64,000 nucleotides of DNA, taken from Allomuricauda sp. Its GTDB lineage: Bacteria > Bacteroidota > Bacteroidia > Flavobacteriales > Flavobacteriaceae. Numbering within the stretch: the stretch's first letter is position 1; each line of letters begins with the position of its first letter. Positions 48,059-59,190 of this stretch are shown piece after piece. The notes beneath the pieces are model-generated. The model had not been told where the DNA came from. It made no database searches and was given only the letters and a program-made list of their open reading frames with translations. The stretch is from NCBI GenBank assembly GCA_030148335.1, contig JASBTQ010000013.1, forward strand, positions 37,114 through 101,113, read 5' to 3'. The position numbers and the translations under genes were made by a program.

Positions 48059-48664
48059 ATGAAGCATTTACGAGTTTTATTGATTCTAGCCTTACTGATC
48101 CCACTTTTTTCAACATATGCCCAAGAGGAGGAGGCTGTAACCGAGGAGGACAGCTCCCTAAAGGGGCAATTCGAGGAATTGGAACGCAAATCGGGAAATT
48201 ACAGGGCCAATGGCATCCAATATGAAGTCATCAAGCTCTCGGACCTTTATAAGGTGAAGAACAATATTTTTGATTCCATCAACACCTCCAGCAAAACCAT
48301 AAAAGATCTTTCGGCCACCATAACCTCCAATGAGGCCGAAATAGAAAACCTCAACACGAAACTTCGCGAAACCACGGATAAACTGAACTCTGTCACCGAA
48401 GAAAAGGACAGTATTTCCTTCTTTGGCATCCTCATCGGGAAAGGGACCTATAATTTTATCCTCTGGTCCATCATCTTTGGATTATTGTTGCTGCTTCTGT
48501 TCTTCATTTATCGATTTAGGAACAGCAACTTCTTGACCCAACAGGCCAAATCAGCGCTGGCCGATCTGGAAGAAGAATATGAAACCCACAGAAGAAAGGC
48601 CCTGGAACGCGAGCAAAAAATAAGCAGGCAACTGCAGGACGAACTGAACAAGCAGAAAAAATGA
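48059..48664 (+). CDS. Exported coiled-coil protein with one membrane anchor
   Basis: A 201-aa protein of unknown function. A signal peptide ends in STYAQ near residue 21 (ATG 48059 used; a TTG two codons earlier is possible). Then come an acidic stretch, a coiled coil around residues 70-120 (heptads in EAEIENLNTKLRETTDKLNSV), a membrane helix near 138-158, and a second charged coiled coil to the end. With signal peptide and anchor, the C-terminal coil would be cytoplasmic. It lies just upstream of trmD but is separated from it by a terminator and promoter. Confidence 0.75.
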   Translation: MKHLRVLLILALLIPLFSTYAQEEEAVTEEDSSLKGQFEELERKSGNYRANGIQYEVIKLSDLYKVKNNIFDSINTSSKTIKDLSATITSNEAEIENLNTKLRETTDKLNSVTEEKDSISFFGILIGKGTYNFILWSIIFGLLLLLLFFIYRFRNSNFLTQQAKSALADLEEEYETHRRKALEREQKISRQLQDELNKQKK

Positions 48665-48668
48665 CCCG

Positions 48669-48698
48669 AAGGCTTCCCAAAAGGAAGCCTTTTCTTTT
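48669..48698 (+). terminator. Terminator after the coiled-coil protein gene
   Basis: A 9-bp stem (AAGGCTTCC/GGAAGCCTT) with a 5-nt loop and TTCTTTT tail, 5 nt after the stop. Confidence 0.88.
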
Positions 48699-48729
48699 GC
48701 AGCCCCCCAAAGTTTATATCAGCTTTCAC

Positions 48730-48737
48730 TACTTTTG
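48730..48737 (+). promoter_or_regulatory. -7 promoter box of trmD
   Basis: TACTTTTG, a perfect TAnnTTTG, 28 nt before the trmD ATG. Confidence 0.5.
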
Positions 48738-48765
48738 GGCCGATAATCCCTAACATCCCTTATTC

Positions 48766-49440
48766 ATGCGGATAGACATCATAACCGTACTGCCCGAGTT
48801 GTTAATAAGCCCATTTGAAGCCTCTATCCTGAAAAGAGCCATAGAAAAGGGGTTGGTGGAGATACACCTCCATAATTTGAGGGACTATGCCACCAACAAG
48901 TACAAACAGGTGGACGATTACCAGTTCGGGGGCGGCGCAGGCATGGTGATGATGGTGGAACCCATTGACAAATGCATTTCAGGGTTAAAGGCCGAACGCG
49001 ATTATGACGAGGTCATCTACATGACCCCGGACGGGAAAACCCTGAACCAGGGCATGGCCAATGAACTGTCCCTAAAGAAAAACCTGATCATACTCTGCGG
49101 CCATTACAAAGGTGTTGACCAAAGGGTGCGTGACCTATTCGTGACCCGCGAAATCTCCATTGGCGACTATGTCCTTTCCGGGGGCGAACTGGCCGCTGCC
49201 ATCGTCTGTGATGCGGTGATCCGGCTTTTACCGGGAGTTTTGAACGACGAGACCTCTGCCCTAACGGATACCTTTCAGGACAATCTGTTGGCTCCTCCCG
49301 TTTATACACGCCCTGCCGAGTACAAAGGACTGGAAGTACCCAAGATCTTGTTGAGCGGAAACCTTCCCAAAATTGAAAAATGGCGGGAGGAAAAGGCACT
49401 GGAACGAACAAAGAAAAGAAGACCTGATTTATTGGAATAA
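48766..49440 (+). CDS. trmD: tRNA (guanine-N1)-methyltransferase TrmD
   Basis: Makes m1G37 in tRNAs reading CNN and some GNN codons, preventing +1 frameshifting. It is 224 aa with SPOUT trefoil-knot motifs: [36 protein letters not shown], and [16 protein letters not shown]. In many bacteria trmD sits beside rplS, as here with one small membrane-protein gene between. Confidence 0.96.
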   Translation: MRIDIITVLPELLISPFEASILKRAIEKGLVEIHLHNLRDYATNKYKQVDDYQFGGGAGMVMMVEPIDKCISGLKAERDYDEVIYMTPDGKTLNQGMANELSLKKNLIILCGHYKGVDQRVRDLFVTREISIGDYVLSGGELAAAIVCDAVIRLLPGVLNDETSALTDTFQDNLLAPPVYTRPAEYKGLEVPKILLSGNLPKIEKWREEKALERTKKRRPDLLE

Positions 49441-49443
49441 AAA

Positions 49444-49773
49444 ATGGAAAATTTGGAAATCTACTATATGGCAGGAAATGCAATCGGCACTATTGGGCAA
49501 CTCGCGCTCCTTATCGCTTGTGCGGTATTGATCTATAAACAGCGGAGCATTGGCACATGGCTGATGCTGTTGGGCAGCTTGTTATCCATCGTCTTTTCCG
49601 TGGGCCGTGTGGCATGGACCGCCTTTGCCTCTATCAAAAATCCGGAATCCTATGCACAAACCATGGCAGTCCTGAACATTTTTGTCCAATTCCCATACCT
49701 TTTGTTCGTATTGGGACTGTTGCTGTTCGCAATCAAGCATACAAAAGCGAGGAGCAATCAGTCTGTTCCTTGA
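49444..49773 (+). CDS. Small membrane protein of unknown function
   Basis: A 109-aa hydrophobic protein with three predicted helices (about residues 12-31, 37-57 and 74-98) and a short basic C-terminus. I do not recognise a family. It starts 3 nt after trmD, so it is translated from the same mRNA. The stretch between it and rplS contains the rplS promoter. Confidence 0.7.
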   Translation: MENLEIYYMAGNAIGTIGQLALLIACAVLIYKQRSIGTWLMLLGSLLSIVFSVGRVAWTAFASIKNPESYAQTMAVLNIFVQFPYLLFVLGLLLFAIKHTKARSNQSVP

Positions 49774-49793
49774 GATAAAAAGTAAAAAACCAC

Positions 49794-49823
49794 TTGTTCT
49801 TAATAAATATTAGATTATTTTTG
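49794..49823 (+). promoter_or_regulatory. Complete -33/-7 promoter of rplS
   Basis: TTG at 49794-49796, a 19-nt spacer, then TATTTTTG at 49816-49823. This is the best full match to the Bacteroidota promoter in the window. Confidence 0.75.
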
Positions 49824-49891
49824 CAATCTCAAAATCAACCTCTGACGAAATACGTGAAAGTTGGTCTTGGTAAACGTTAAAAAAATATACC

Positions 49892-50242
49892 ATGGAATCC
49901 TTAGTAAAATTTGTTGAAGACGAATTTGTTCCAAAAAAAGATTTTCCAAAATTTTCATCCGGTGACACCATCACTGTGTATTATGAGATCAAGGAAGGTG
50001 AAAAGACCCGTACCCAGTTCTTCAAAGGAGTTGTGATCCAAAGAAGGGGAAGCGGCGCAACCGAAACCTTCACCATCCGTAAAATGTCAGGTACTGTAGG
50101 TGTGGAAAGAATTTTCCCCATCAACATGCCCGCATTGCAGAAAATCGAGGTAAACAAAAAAGGTAAAGTACGCAGATCCAGAATCTTCTACTTTAGAGGT
50201 CTTACCGGCAAAAAGGCCCGTATCAAGGAAGTTAGGGGCTAA
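49892..50242 (+). CDS. rplS: Large ribosomal subunit protein bL19
   Basis: A 116-aa ribosomal protein at the 30S-50S interface. Recognised by FSSGDTITVYYEIKEGEKTR, FKGVVIQRRGSG, ETFTIRKMSGTVGVERIFPIN and the basic end RSRIFYFRGLTGKKARIKE. It has its own promoter with a leader of about 65 nt and its own terminator. Confidence 0.97.
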   Translation: MESLVKFVEDEFVPKKDFPKFSSGDTITVYYEIKEGEKTRTQFFKGVVIQRRGSGATETFTIRKMSGTVGVERIFPINMPALQKIEVNKKGKVRRSRIFYFRGLTGKKARIKEVRG

Positions 50243-50261
50243 TCCATTGTCCCCAAAAAAG

Positions 50262-50291
50262 AAAGAGCACCCCAAAAAGGTGCTTTTTTTA
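50262..50291 (+). terminator. Terminator of rplS
   Basis: AGCACC/GGTGCT stem with a 7-nt loop, followed by seven T; A-rich on the 5' side so the stem can extend. It starts 20 nt past the stop. Confidence 0.85.
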
Positions 50292-50349
50292 TGAACAATT
50301 GTTGATAACCTTGGTTCATACGTTGTTGATTTTTAATCGGTTATAAAAT

Positions 50350-50379
50350 TTGATTATCCCAAGGTTTGTTATACTTTAG
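50350..50379 (+). promoter_or_regulatory. Candidate promoter of the rplS-icd intergenic RNA
   Basis: TTG at 50350-50352, 19 nt, then TACTTTAG at 50372-50379 (one mismatch to TAnnTTTG). The spacing is identical to the rplS promoter. Confidence 0.5.
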
Positions 50380-50381
50380 TA

Positions 50382-50770
50382 CAAGAGATATGAAAATGAT
50401 ACCATTCAGGATCGTATCTCGATTTTAAAGCTGACGTTCTTTAAAAACCGAGGATTCCCCTTTTAATTGGTAACACTACTGATCACAAAAGGAATTTCAA
50501 ATTGGGACAGGTTTAGGCAGGTCTCGAAGAGAAATAATGAATTTTATGTGCGGACGGGAGAGCAATTTCCCCTCTTGATAAGATTTAGGGAATACGGTAC
50601 ACTTTGCATGATGGAGTTTAGTTGAAAAATTAAAAACACGCGCAGAGGAAACGTTAAAGATCAGTGGAAGCAATCCAAGATTGCAGGTTTTGCAGCAATG
50701 CAGGACAATCCAAGATTCTTTTCTGAAAGCCATATCTATGTTCAGGCACAGATATGGCTTTCGTTTTTTT
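50382..50770 (+). ncRNA. Candidate non-coding RNA between rplS and icd
   Basis: This 570-bp gap (50292-50859) has no convincing protein frame but contains a promoter-like signal at its left and a strong intrinsic terminator at 50725-50770 that no annotated gene needs. The predicted transcript is about 390 nt. It holds local stems (for example GCAATC-CAA-GATTGC) and two identical copies of CAATCCAAGATT at 50671-50682 and 50706-50717. I tested by eye for RNase P RNA, tmRNA and SRP RNA cores and did not find them; 6S or a phylum-specific RNA such as the Flavo-1 class cannot be excluded. A 13-codon ORF at its centre is not convincing. Confidence 0.45.
50725..50770 (+). terminator. Strong orphan terminator upstream of icd
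   Basis: A 13-bp perfect stem (GAAAGCCATATCT/AGATATGGCTTTC) with a 12-nt loop, then G and seven T. It lacks a T run on the minus strand, so it acts in the plus direction. Confidence 0.88.
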
Positions 50771-50825
50771 CACGCATCCGCTTCTCCCTGTTAGTTTTAT
50801 TGCCTGTTCAACATACATAAAATTG

Positions 50826-50833
50826 TATATTTG
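50826..50833 (+). promoter_or_regulatory. -7 promoter box of icd
   Basis: TATATTTG, a perfect TAnnTTTG, 26 nt before the ATG; the nearest upstream TTG is 23 nt away. Confidence 0.65.
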
Positions 50834-50859
50834 CAACCGCTCAAACATTATACATATAA

Positions 50860-53082
<2,223 letters not shown>

Positions 53083-53112
53083 CATACATTAAGTCGAGAA
53101 CTTAAACTTAAG

Positions 53113-53149
53113 GCGCAATTCTGAAAATGGTCAGGATTGCGCTTTTTTT
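53113..53149 (+). terminator. Terminator of icd
   Basis: A 12-bp stem (GCGCAATTCTGA with TCAGGATTGCGC, one G-U) with a 6-nt loop, then seven T. Confidence 0.92.
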
Positions 53150-53197
53150 ATTCAAAATTGATGCGGAGTGTGTATTTTTAGGGGAAAACCCTGTTCA

Positions 53198-55597
53198 ATG
53201 TCCAAAAGACTTTTGGCTATTTCGGCCATCCTACTCCTCCAACACGTTTGGATCCAAGCCCAACAAAGATTCACCCTTAGCGGCACCGTTTCCGAAGCCA
53301 GCAGTAATGAAACCCTGATCGGTGTCACCATTGCTTTCCCGGAATTGGGCACAGGGACCACGACCAACGAGTATGGCTTTTACTCCATTACCCTTCCAAA
53401 AGGCGAGTACAGAATCATGGTCAGCTATTTGGGATTCCAAGATGTGATGGAAAATGTGAACTTGGACCGAAACATCAAGAAGGACTTTTATTTGGCCGAA
53501 GAGGCCGAGGAACTGGATGAGGTTGTGGTCACGGATGATGTGGAACGATTGGATATCCGAAAGCCCCAGATGAGCGTGAACACACTGACCACACAGACCA
53601 TCAAACAGATTCCCGTGGTGCTCGGAGAGGCCGACGTCATTAAATCGCTATTGTTGTTGCCCGGGGTTTCCAATGCCGGGGAAGCCTCATCGGGATTCAA
53701 CGTCAGGGGCGGTGCAGCGGACCAAAACCTGATTCTTTTGGACGAGGCCACAGTGTTCAATTCCTCACATTTGTTCGGTTTTTTTTCTGTGTTCAATCCA
53801 GATGCCATAAAGGACGTGAAATTGTTCAAAGGAGGTATCCCTGCCAGATACGGCGGAAGGGTATCCTCAGTTCTGGAGATTTTCCAAAAGGAAGGGAACA
53901 GCAAGGATTTCAAGGTAAATGGCGGGATTGGTGCCGTGGCCAGCAGATTGCTATTGGAAGGACCCATCATCAAGGACAGGACCGCTTTTCTTGTCGGTGG
54001 AAGGGCCTCGTACGCACATTTGTTCCTTCCGCTTTTTGATGTGGACAACAAGGCCTATTTCTACGATTTGAACACGAAGATCAACCATAAGATCAATGAC
54101 AATAATAACATCTACCTCTCAGGTTACTTCGGAAGGGATCTTTTTAGCATCGGTGATCGTTTTGTGAACACCTATGGCAATGCCGTCGGAAACTTTAGGT
54201 GGAACCATCTGTTTTCGGAAAAACTCTTTTCCAACCTTTCGCTCATCTATTCAGATTATTATTATGGGTTAGAACTTGATTTTGTGGGATTTGAATGGAA
54301 TTCCGGCATCCAAAACTTCAACCTCAAGTACGACCTGAAACACTACCTCAATGATAAGGTACAAATGAACTATGGATTCCAAAACATCTATTACGTCTTC
54401 AATCCGGGCGAAATAACCCCTAATAGTGCAGACTCTGGTATTGTTGAGGAGCAATTGACCAAAAAATACGCCAACGAAAGTGCCATCTATATTGATGTGG
54501 AACACGATGTGACCGAAAACCTGAGCATCGAGTATGGGCTTCGGGCAAGCCAATTCAACCGATTGGGCCAGGATGAGTTCTATGTGTACCGGAACAACAA
54601 CCCTGTGGAATTTGACCCCTTCACCCTGGTCTATCGCGAAGCGGAACCCATCGATTCCATCAACCCTGGAAGGTCTGGCACCTTGAAAAAATTCTTCAAC
54701 TTGGAGCCCAGAGTGTCCATATCCTATAATTTCAAGGAAAAAAATGCCATCAAGGCAAGCTATACACGCCTGTCCCAATACCTGCACCTCCTGTCCAACA
54801 CCAGCTCCCCTACTCCCTTGGATGTATGGACCCCGAGCGGTCCCTTTGTGAAGCCCCAATTGCTGGACCAATATGCCATCGGGTATTTCAGGGACATCAA
54901 GGGCGGGGAATACACGTTCGAAACAGAGGCCTTTTTCAAGGACATCCAAAATAGGATCGATTATATCGATGGGGCCAATCTCATCGCCAACAATGCGATA
55001 GAACAAGTGATCCTCAACGGACAGGCCCGCGCCTATGGTCTGGAAATACTCTTTAGGAAAAATGAGGGAAGGTTCACGGGCTGGTTGGCCTATACCCTTT
55101 CCAAATCGGAACAACGGACCCCGGGAAGGGATTTGGATTTTGACACGGGCCGATCCAATCTTGAAACGGGCATCAATCTTGGGCAATGGTACAATACCCC
55201 ATATGACAAAACCCACGACATTTCCCTCTTTGGCAGCTTTGACCTGAATGATAAATGGAACTTCAATGCCAATTTCATCTATCAAACAGGACAGCCCACC
55301 AACTATCCCATTGGCCAATTTGAATTTGAAGGGATCACCGTGCCCTATTACGGCCTACGGAACAAGGAAAGATTGCCCGACTATCACCGACTGGACATTT
55401 CGGCCATACTGACCCCTAGGAAGAATAGGTCAAGAAAAGTACAGGCCGAATGGGTTTTCAGCATCTACAACCTGTACAGCAGAAAGAATGCGGCCTCCAT
55501 CATCTTTAGGGAGAATGAGGACACTGGGCGGAACGAGGCCCTGCGTACCTCCATATTCGGCATCATCCCATCTGTGACCTACAACTTTAAATTTTAG
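53198..55597 (+). CDS. TonB-dependent outer-membrane receptor with carboxypeptidase-like N-domain
   Basis: A 799-aa outer-membrane beta-barrel that imports an unknown ligand using TonB energy. From ATG 53198 the signal peptide ends in WIQAQ near residue 22. A CarboxypepD-reg/Cna-B-like domain (TLSGTVSEASSNETLIGVTIAF...GTGTTTNEYGFYSI) covers ~22-105. The plug domain follows (GFNVRGGAADQNLILLDEATVFNSSH, DVKLFKGGIPARYGGRVSSVLEI), then the barrel to the terminal NFKF ending in Phe. It is not SusC-length and has no SusD beside it. Paired, 4 nt apart, with a DUF4249 lipoprotein, a common Bacteroidota couple. Confidence 0.93.
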   Translation: MSKRLLAISAILLLQHVWIQAQQRFTLSGTVSEASSNETLIGVTIAFPELGTGTTTNEYGFYSITLPKGEYRIMVSYLGFQDVMENVNLDRNIKKDFYLAEEAEELDEVVVTDDVERLDIRKPQMSVNTLTTQTIKQIPVVLGEADVIKSLLLLPGVSNAGEASSGFNVRGGAADQNLILLDEATVFNSSHLFGFFSVFNPDAIKDVKLFKGGIPARYGGRVSSVLEIFQKEGNSKDFKVNGGIGAVASRLLLEGPIIKDRTAFLVGGRASYAHLFLPLFDVDNKAYFYDLNTKINHKINDNNNIYLSGYFGRDLFSIGDRFVNTYGNAVGNFRWNHLFSEKLFSNLSLIYSDYYYGLELDFVGFEWNSGIQNFNLKYDLKHYLNDKVQMNYGFQNIYYVFNPGEITPNSADSGIVEEQLTKKYANESAIYIDVEHDVTENLSIEYGLRASQFNRLGQDEFYVYRNNNPVEFDPFTLVYREAEPIDSINPGRSGTLKKFFNLEPRVSISYNFKEKNAIKASYTRLSQYLHLLSNTSSPTPLDVWTPSGPFVKPQLLDQYAIGYFRDIKGGEYTFETEAFFKDIQNRIDYIDGANLIANNAIEQVILNGQARAYGLEILFRKNEGRFTGWLAYTLSKSEQRTPGRDLDFDTGRSNLETGINLGQWYNTPYDKTHDISLFGSFDLNDKWNFNANFIYQTGQPTNYPIGQFEFEGITVPYYGLRNKERLPDYHRLDISAILTPRKNRSRKVQAEWVFSIYNLYSRKNAASIIFRENEDTGRNEALRTSIFGIIPSVTYNFKF

Positions 55598-55601
55598 CAC
55601 C

Positions 55602-56495
55602 ATGAAAAACGGAATTCTATATACCATCGGACTTGTATTGCTCTTCGCTTGCGAAGATGTTGTGGATGTCGATTTGCCCGAAGTGGAAGCCAAACTCATT
55701 GTTGATGGCCTTTTGCGGGTGGATAAAGGCCAGGAATTTTTGAACGTGGAGATCCGAATGAGGGAAACCACCAATTATTTTGATGAGAACGAGCCCACCC
55801 AAGTGGAAAATGCAGTGATCACCTACGGCAAACCCCTGAACGGCGATATTTTTGAAAGTTTGGCCTTCTGCTCCCTAGCCGAAAAAGAGCCGGGAAGCGG
55901 CATTTATATCCCGGACCCCAACTTTTCATCGGACCAACGTATCCGGACCTCCTTTGTGGAACCGGGAATGGTCTTTATCCTCGAATTGACCCATAAAGGC
56001 AAAACCTACTATGCACAGACCGAATATGTCCCGACTGTCCCAATAGATAATTTGGAGCAAGGGGACGACACTCTTTTTGACGAAGAGGAGACCGAGGTAA
56101 TCGTAACTTTTACGGACGATCCCGATCGCGACGATTTCTATGTGTTCGATTTCGGTTTTGGAGAGTTCCTGACCGTGGAGGATCAATTCTTTCAGGGTCA
56201 AGAATTTGAGTTCTCCTATTTTTATGACGATAGCCTCAATACGGGACAGGATATCACAGTGAGCATTTTGGGGGCCACCCAGGATTTTTACAATTATATG
56301 GACTTGGTCATCGAACAGACCTCTAACAATGGGGGAGTTTTTCAGACTCCTGTGGCGACTGTTAGGGGCAATGTGTTTGATATCACAGGTTTGGACAATA
56401 TCGACATTTTTGACAATGTAGAGCGGCCCAATGACTATGCCCTAGGTTATTTTGCAGTGGTTCAGACCTATTCCCAAACCATCACCATCGAATAG
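55602..56495 (+). CDS. DUF4249-family outer-membrane lipoprotein
   Basis: A 297-aa predicted lipoprotein with lipobox LLFAC (Cys17), followed by EDVVDVDLPEVEAKLIVDG, the typical DUF4249 opening. The rest is beta-rich and very acidic. DUF4249 genes regularly follow TonB receptors and are thought to act as their surface partner (inference by analogy to SusD). Its stop is one base from that of the convergent GntP gene, leaving no room for a private hairpin. Confidence 0.85.
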   Translation: MKNGILYTIGLVLLFACEDVVDVDLPEVEAKLIVDGLLRVDKGQEFLNVEIRMRETTNYFDENEPTQVENAVITYGKPLNGDIFESLAFCSLAEKEPGSGIYIPDPNFSSDQRIRTSFVEPGMVFILELTHKGKTYYAQTEYVPTVPIDNLEQGDDTLFDEEETEVIVTFTDDPDRDDFYVFDFGFGEFLTVEDQFFQGQEFEFSYFYDDSLNTGQDITVSILGATQDFYNYMDLVIEQTSNNGGVFQTPVATVRGNVFDITGLDNIDIFDNVERPNDYALGYFAVVQTYSQTITIE

Positions 56496-56496
56496 G

Positions 56497-57816
56497 TTAT
56501 AAGATAAAATAGAGCAGCAGAACCATCAAAATACCAGTAACCCCTTGCAGCAAGGTCCCCAGTGTATGGCCCCGCAAAGCGGTCTTTACATTGATGTTGG
56601 AAAATTGGGACACCACCCAAAAATAACTGTCGTTGATATGGGACACCGTCATGGCCCCAGCTCCTACGGCCAATACGGCTAAAGCCTTGTCCGTAAGGGA
56701 GAGCAGCCCAAAAGTTTCCAATAAGGGGGCAATGATGGCGGAAGTGGTGATGATGGCCACCGTGGAAGAACCTTGTGCCGTCTTGAGAACGGCCGCGATC
56801 GCAAAAGCGATCAACAAGCCCCCTGCTCCCGTACTGGACTCCAAATTGATGATGGACGCAATGTCAACGGTCCGCAATATGGCCCCAAAAGCACCTCCCG
56901 CACCCGTGATCAATACAATCGCCCCAGCCTGTTTGAAGGCTTCGGACACCCATTCCTCTTTTTCCTTTGATGGTGCTTTTCTACCCAAAGAAAAAGCAAA
57001 AAATACCCCAATGAGTAAAGCTATTATCGGACTGCCCAAAAAATCGAGCACTCCAAAAACCCAACCCTTACCCAAAGGGTAAGACGGATAATTGGCCACA
57101 GACTTCAATGCAATCAAGATAATTGGGGCCATCAACGGCAAAAATGCCTGAAAAGGCTTTACATTAGATGGCATTTCCTCTTTTTCTTCCAGTTTTTCTG
57201 CACCATCTTCTTCCTCAAGGGATCTGCCGATAAACCTCGCCCAAAAATAACCTGTCAAGGAGACGGGCAAGGAGACCAAAAGCCCCAACACGAGTACCAA
57301 TCCCAAATCAGCCTCCAAAATCGCCGCTGCCGCCAAAGGCCCGGGAGTGGGTGGCACAAAAACATGCGCAGCATACAATCCGGTGGCCAATGCAATGGCA
57401 AAGACCAATACGGGAATACCTGTTCGCTTGCTGATGGCCTTGTTCAGGGAAGAAAGGATGATAAACCCCGAATCGCAAAAAACGGGGATGGAAATGACAT
57501 ATCCTGCCAAGTTGATGGCCAACGGCGATCGCTTCAACCCTATCAAACCCAAAATACTGTTGGCCAATACCCGAGTGGCCCCGGTCTTTTCCAGATAAAT
57601 CCCGATGACCGTTCCAAAGGCGATGACCAAGCCAATCCCAGAGAGTGTCTTGCCGAACCCCTCCCCGATGGTCTCCATGATGCGTTGGGGAGACAATCCC
57701 AAAAGAAAACCTGAGATTACCGCAGCTATGGTCAGGGAAAAAATGGGATGCATCTTGAATTTGACCGTAGCGATGATGATAAAGAGCACCACCGCTCCCA
57801 GAACAAGTATTTCCAT
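56497..57816 (-). CDS. GntP-family permease, second paralogue
   Basis: A 439-aa membrane carrier from ATG 57816 (the frame is open to 57972, but the extra 52 residues are hydrophilic and unlike the family). About 12 helices, with VPPTPGPLAAAAILEADLG and SHINDSYFWVVSQFS as GntP signatures and an acidic cytoplasmic loop (SLEEEDGAEKLEEKEE) near residue 200. This one is closer in motif to classical gluconate permeases (GntT-like SHINDSYFW) than the paralogue at 2.6 kb. No kinase or dehydratase is adjacent. Confidence 0.88.
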   Translation of the reverse strand: MEILVLGAVVLFIIIATVKFKMHPIFSLTIAAVISGFLLGLSPQRIMETIGEGFGKTLSGIGLVIAFGTVIGIYLEKTGATRVLANSILGLIGLKRSPLAINLAGYVISIPVFCDSGFIILSSLNKAISKRTGIPVLVFAIALATGLYAAHVFVPPTPGPLAAAAILEADLGLVLVLGLLVSLPVSLTGYFWARFIGRSLEEEDGAEKLEEKEEMPSNVKPFQAFLPLMAPIILIALKSVANYPSYPLGKGWVFGVLDFLGSPIIALLIGVFFAFSLGRKAPSKEKEEWVSEAFKQAGAIVLITGAGGAFGAILRTVDIASIINLESSTGAGGLLIAFAIAAVLKTAQGSSTVAIITTSAIIAPLLETFGLLSLTDKALAVLAVGAGAMTVSHINDSYFWVVSQFSNINVKTALRGHTLGTLLQGVTGILMVLLLYFIL

Positions 57817-57872
57817 GGTTAATTTTTGTGCATTACCCTCTAAATATAAGCCATTATTGCTACTTTGGTCCC

Positions 57873-58109
57873 ATGAGGCACACCGACAAGGAACTTTTGG
57901 TAAAAGGATTGAAATCGTTTGGCTATACGGTCCTGGCCATGTTCGCTGGGCCACTTCTGATCTATCAAGCATTTAAAAATCAAGACCACCCATTTTTTTG
58001 GCCCGTTTTGATTGTAGGCATCATCTGTGCCGGAACTGCCATTTATCTGGGGTTCCGTTCCGTCAACATTGTCATGGATGCGGTTTTTGGGAAAAAGACC
58101 AAAGATTAG
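57873..58109 (+). CDS. DUF6095-like small membrane protein
   Basis: A 78-aa protein from ATG 57873 with two membrane helices (about residues 17-37 and 46-66) and charged ends (RHTDKELLVKGLKSFGYTV; FGKKTKD). I take it as the flavobacterial DUF6095 family; function unknown. It is divergent from the GntP gene and overlaps the convergent DUF4294 gene by 4 bp. Confidence 0.7.
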   Translation: MRHTDKELLVKGLKSFGYTVLAMFAGPLLIYQAFKNQDHPFFWPVLIVGIICAGTAIYLGFRSVNIVMDAVFGKKTKD

Positions 58110-58810
58110 TCCTTGGGGTCGGGAGGACGATTCTTCCACTTGTTGGTCAATTGGGCATAATCGTAGTCCAAAACCGATTTTTGGCGTTCCAACTGATTGG
58201 CCACAAAAGCACGTTGCAAAATATCCTCAATGAGATAGTCCTCATGCACCAACTCCGGATGGAATTCTTCTTTCAGACTGATCTTGAACATGCTGGCCGT
58301 GGTATTGTACCAAAAGGCACGCCATCCACTACGCAGTTCCTTTACCAGGTCAAAGGCCGTGGTCCCCGTTTGGCGATGGATCAACTTGACCAAGATTTGG
58401 CCCTCGGTGCGGGTAAGTTTCTTCAATTCCTCTGAAAATTCACCTTCGATGTATTTCTGTACCTTTTTGGTATATTTTCTTTGATGCCGCTTCTTTTTGA
58501 TATGCTTCAGGCTGTCGTTGAGTTCCACCAAACGCTCCGCGGCCAATTTGGCATAGGGATAGACTTTCAGTGTCTTTCTGCGCAAGATCAAATAGCGTAG
58601 GCGCTCCTTTCGATCTGCAAAGTCAAGGTCGCCGAAAATATAGACCTCGTCCAGTTCTATGGAGCTGAGCAGCACAGAATCCCCTTCAAACCGAACATAA
58701 TAATCCTCAATGGAATCCTTCGGGTACAACAACGAATCCTTTTCGGATTCCTGGGAAAATCCAAGGGTGCATAGCACGAGAAAAACGACAAGAAAACTAT
58801 TGCGCATCAT
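58106..58810 (-). CDS. DUF4294-family exported protein
   Basis: A 234-aa protein with a signal peptide ending in LGFSQ near residue 20. The middle (YFDLDFADRKERLRYLILRRKTLKVYPYAKLAAERL-like region, residues ~60-95) and the basic KKKRHQRKYTKKVQKYIEGEF stretch are characteristic of DUF4294, a Bacteroidota family without known function that commonly sits next to an M42 aminopeptidase gene, as here. An adjacent Met at position 2 could also be the start. Confidence 0.8.
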   Translation of the reverse strand: MMRNSFLVVFLVLCTLGFSQESEKDSLLYPKDSIEDYYVRFEGDSVLLSSIELDEVYIFGDLDFADRKERLRYLILRRKTLKVYPYAKLAAERLVELNDSLKHIKKKRHQRKYTKKVQKYIEGEFSEELKKLTRTEGQILVKLIHRQTGTTAFDLVKELRSGWRAFWYNTTASMFKISLKEEFHPELVHEDYLIEDILQRAFVANQLERQKSVLDYDYAQLTNKWKNRPPDPKD

Positions 58811-58835
58811 TCGGTCAAATTCTCAAAAGTCCTGC

Positions 58836-58843
58836 CAAAATTA
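58836..58843 (-). promoter_or_regulatory. -7 promoter box of the DUF4294 gene
   Basis: The minus strand reads TAATTTTG, a perfect TAnnTTTG, 25 nt before the start. Confidence 0.55.
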
Positions 58844-58904
58844 AGGATAAAGGTATGATTAGGCCATTGATGTACTCCAAACTTTAACAAAAAGTAATAT
58901 CTCT

Positions 58905-59130
58905 TTCAAATACCAAAAGCCAAATTCCAATAACCAATAACTGAACAACCTAATAACTAAGTAAGGAGTGTGCAGTATACAGTAGTTTCATGCTTTGGGT
59001 TTCAAGTTTAAGCAACAAACCACAATAACCTAGTAACAAAATAACCGAATAACTTAGTAGGAAGTATGCAGTTGATAATAACTCATCCGCGACCAAACCA
59101 CCGAATAACCCAGCAACCAATAACAAACGA
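58905..59130. repeat. Short-period repeat patch between divergent DUF4294 and M42 genes
   Basis: The 380-bp gap contains no gene; its middle is filled with CAATAACC/AATAACTG/CTAATAAC-type units, GTGCAGTATACAGTAG, GGGTTTCAAG and a second run of CAATAACCTAGTAAC units. It is the only patch lying between two promoters rather than at a 3' end. Confidence 0.65.
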
Positions 59131-59165
59131 AGCCAGAAGGTTTTCAAAATAACACTGAATATTCT

Positions 59166-59173
59166 TAAGTTTG
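59166..59173 (+). promoter_or_regulatory. -7 promoter box of the M42 peptidase gene
   Basis: TAAGTTTG, a perfect TAnnTTTG, 17 nt before the ATG. Confidence 0.55.
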
Positions 59174-59190
59174 TGGACTAAACGAAATAC

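Noticed and set aside
50497..50733. A 78-codon minus-strand frame in the rplS-icd gap
   Set aside because: No family resemblance, no promoter or start context, and it runs against the terminator that defines a plus-strand transcript. The region is better explained as non-coding.
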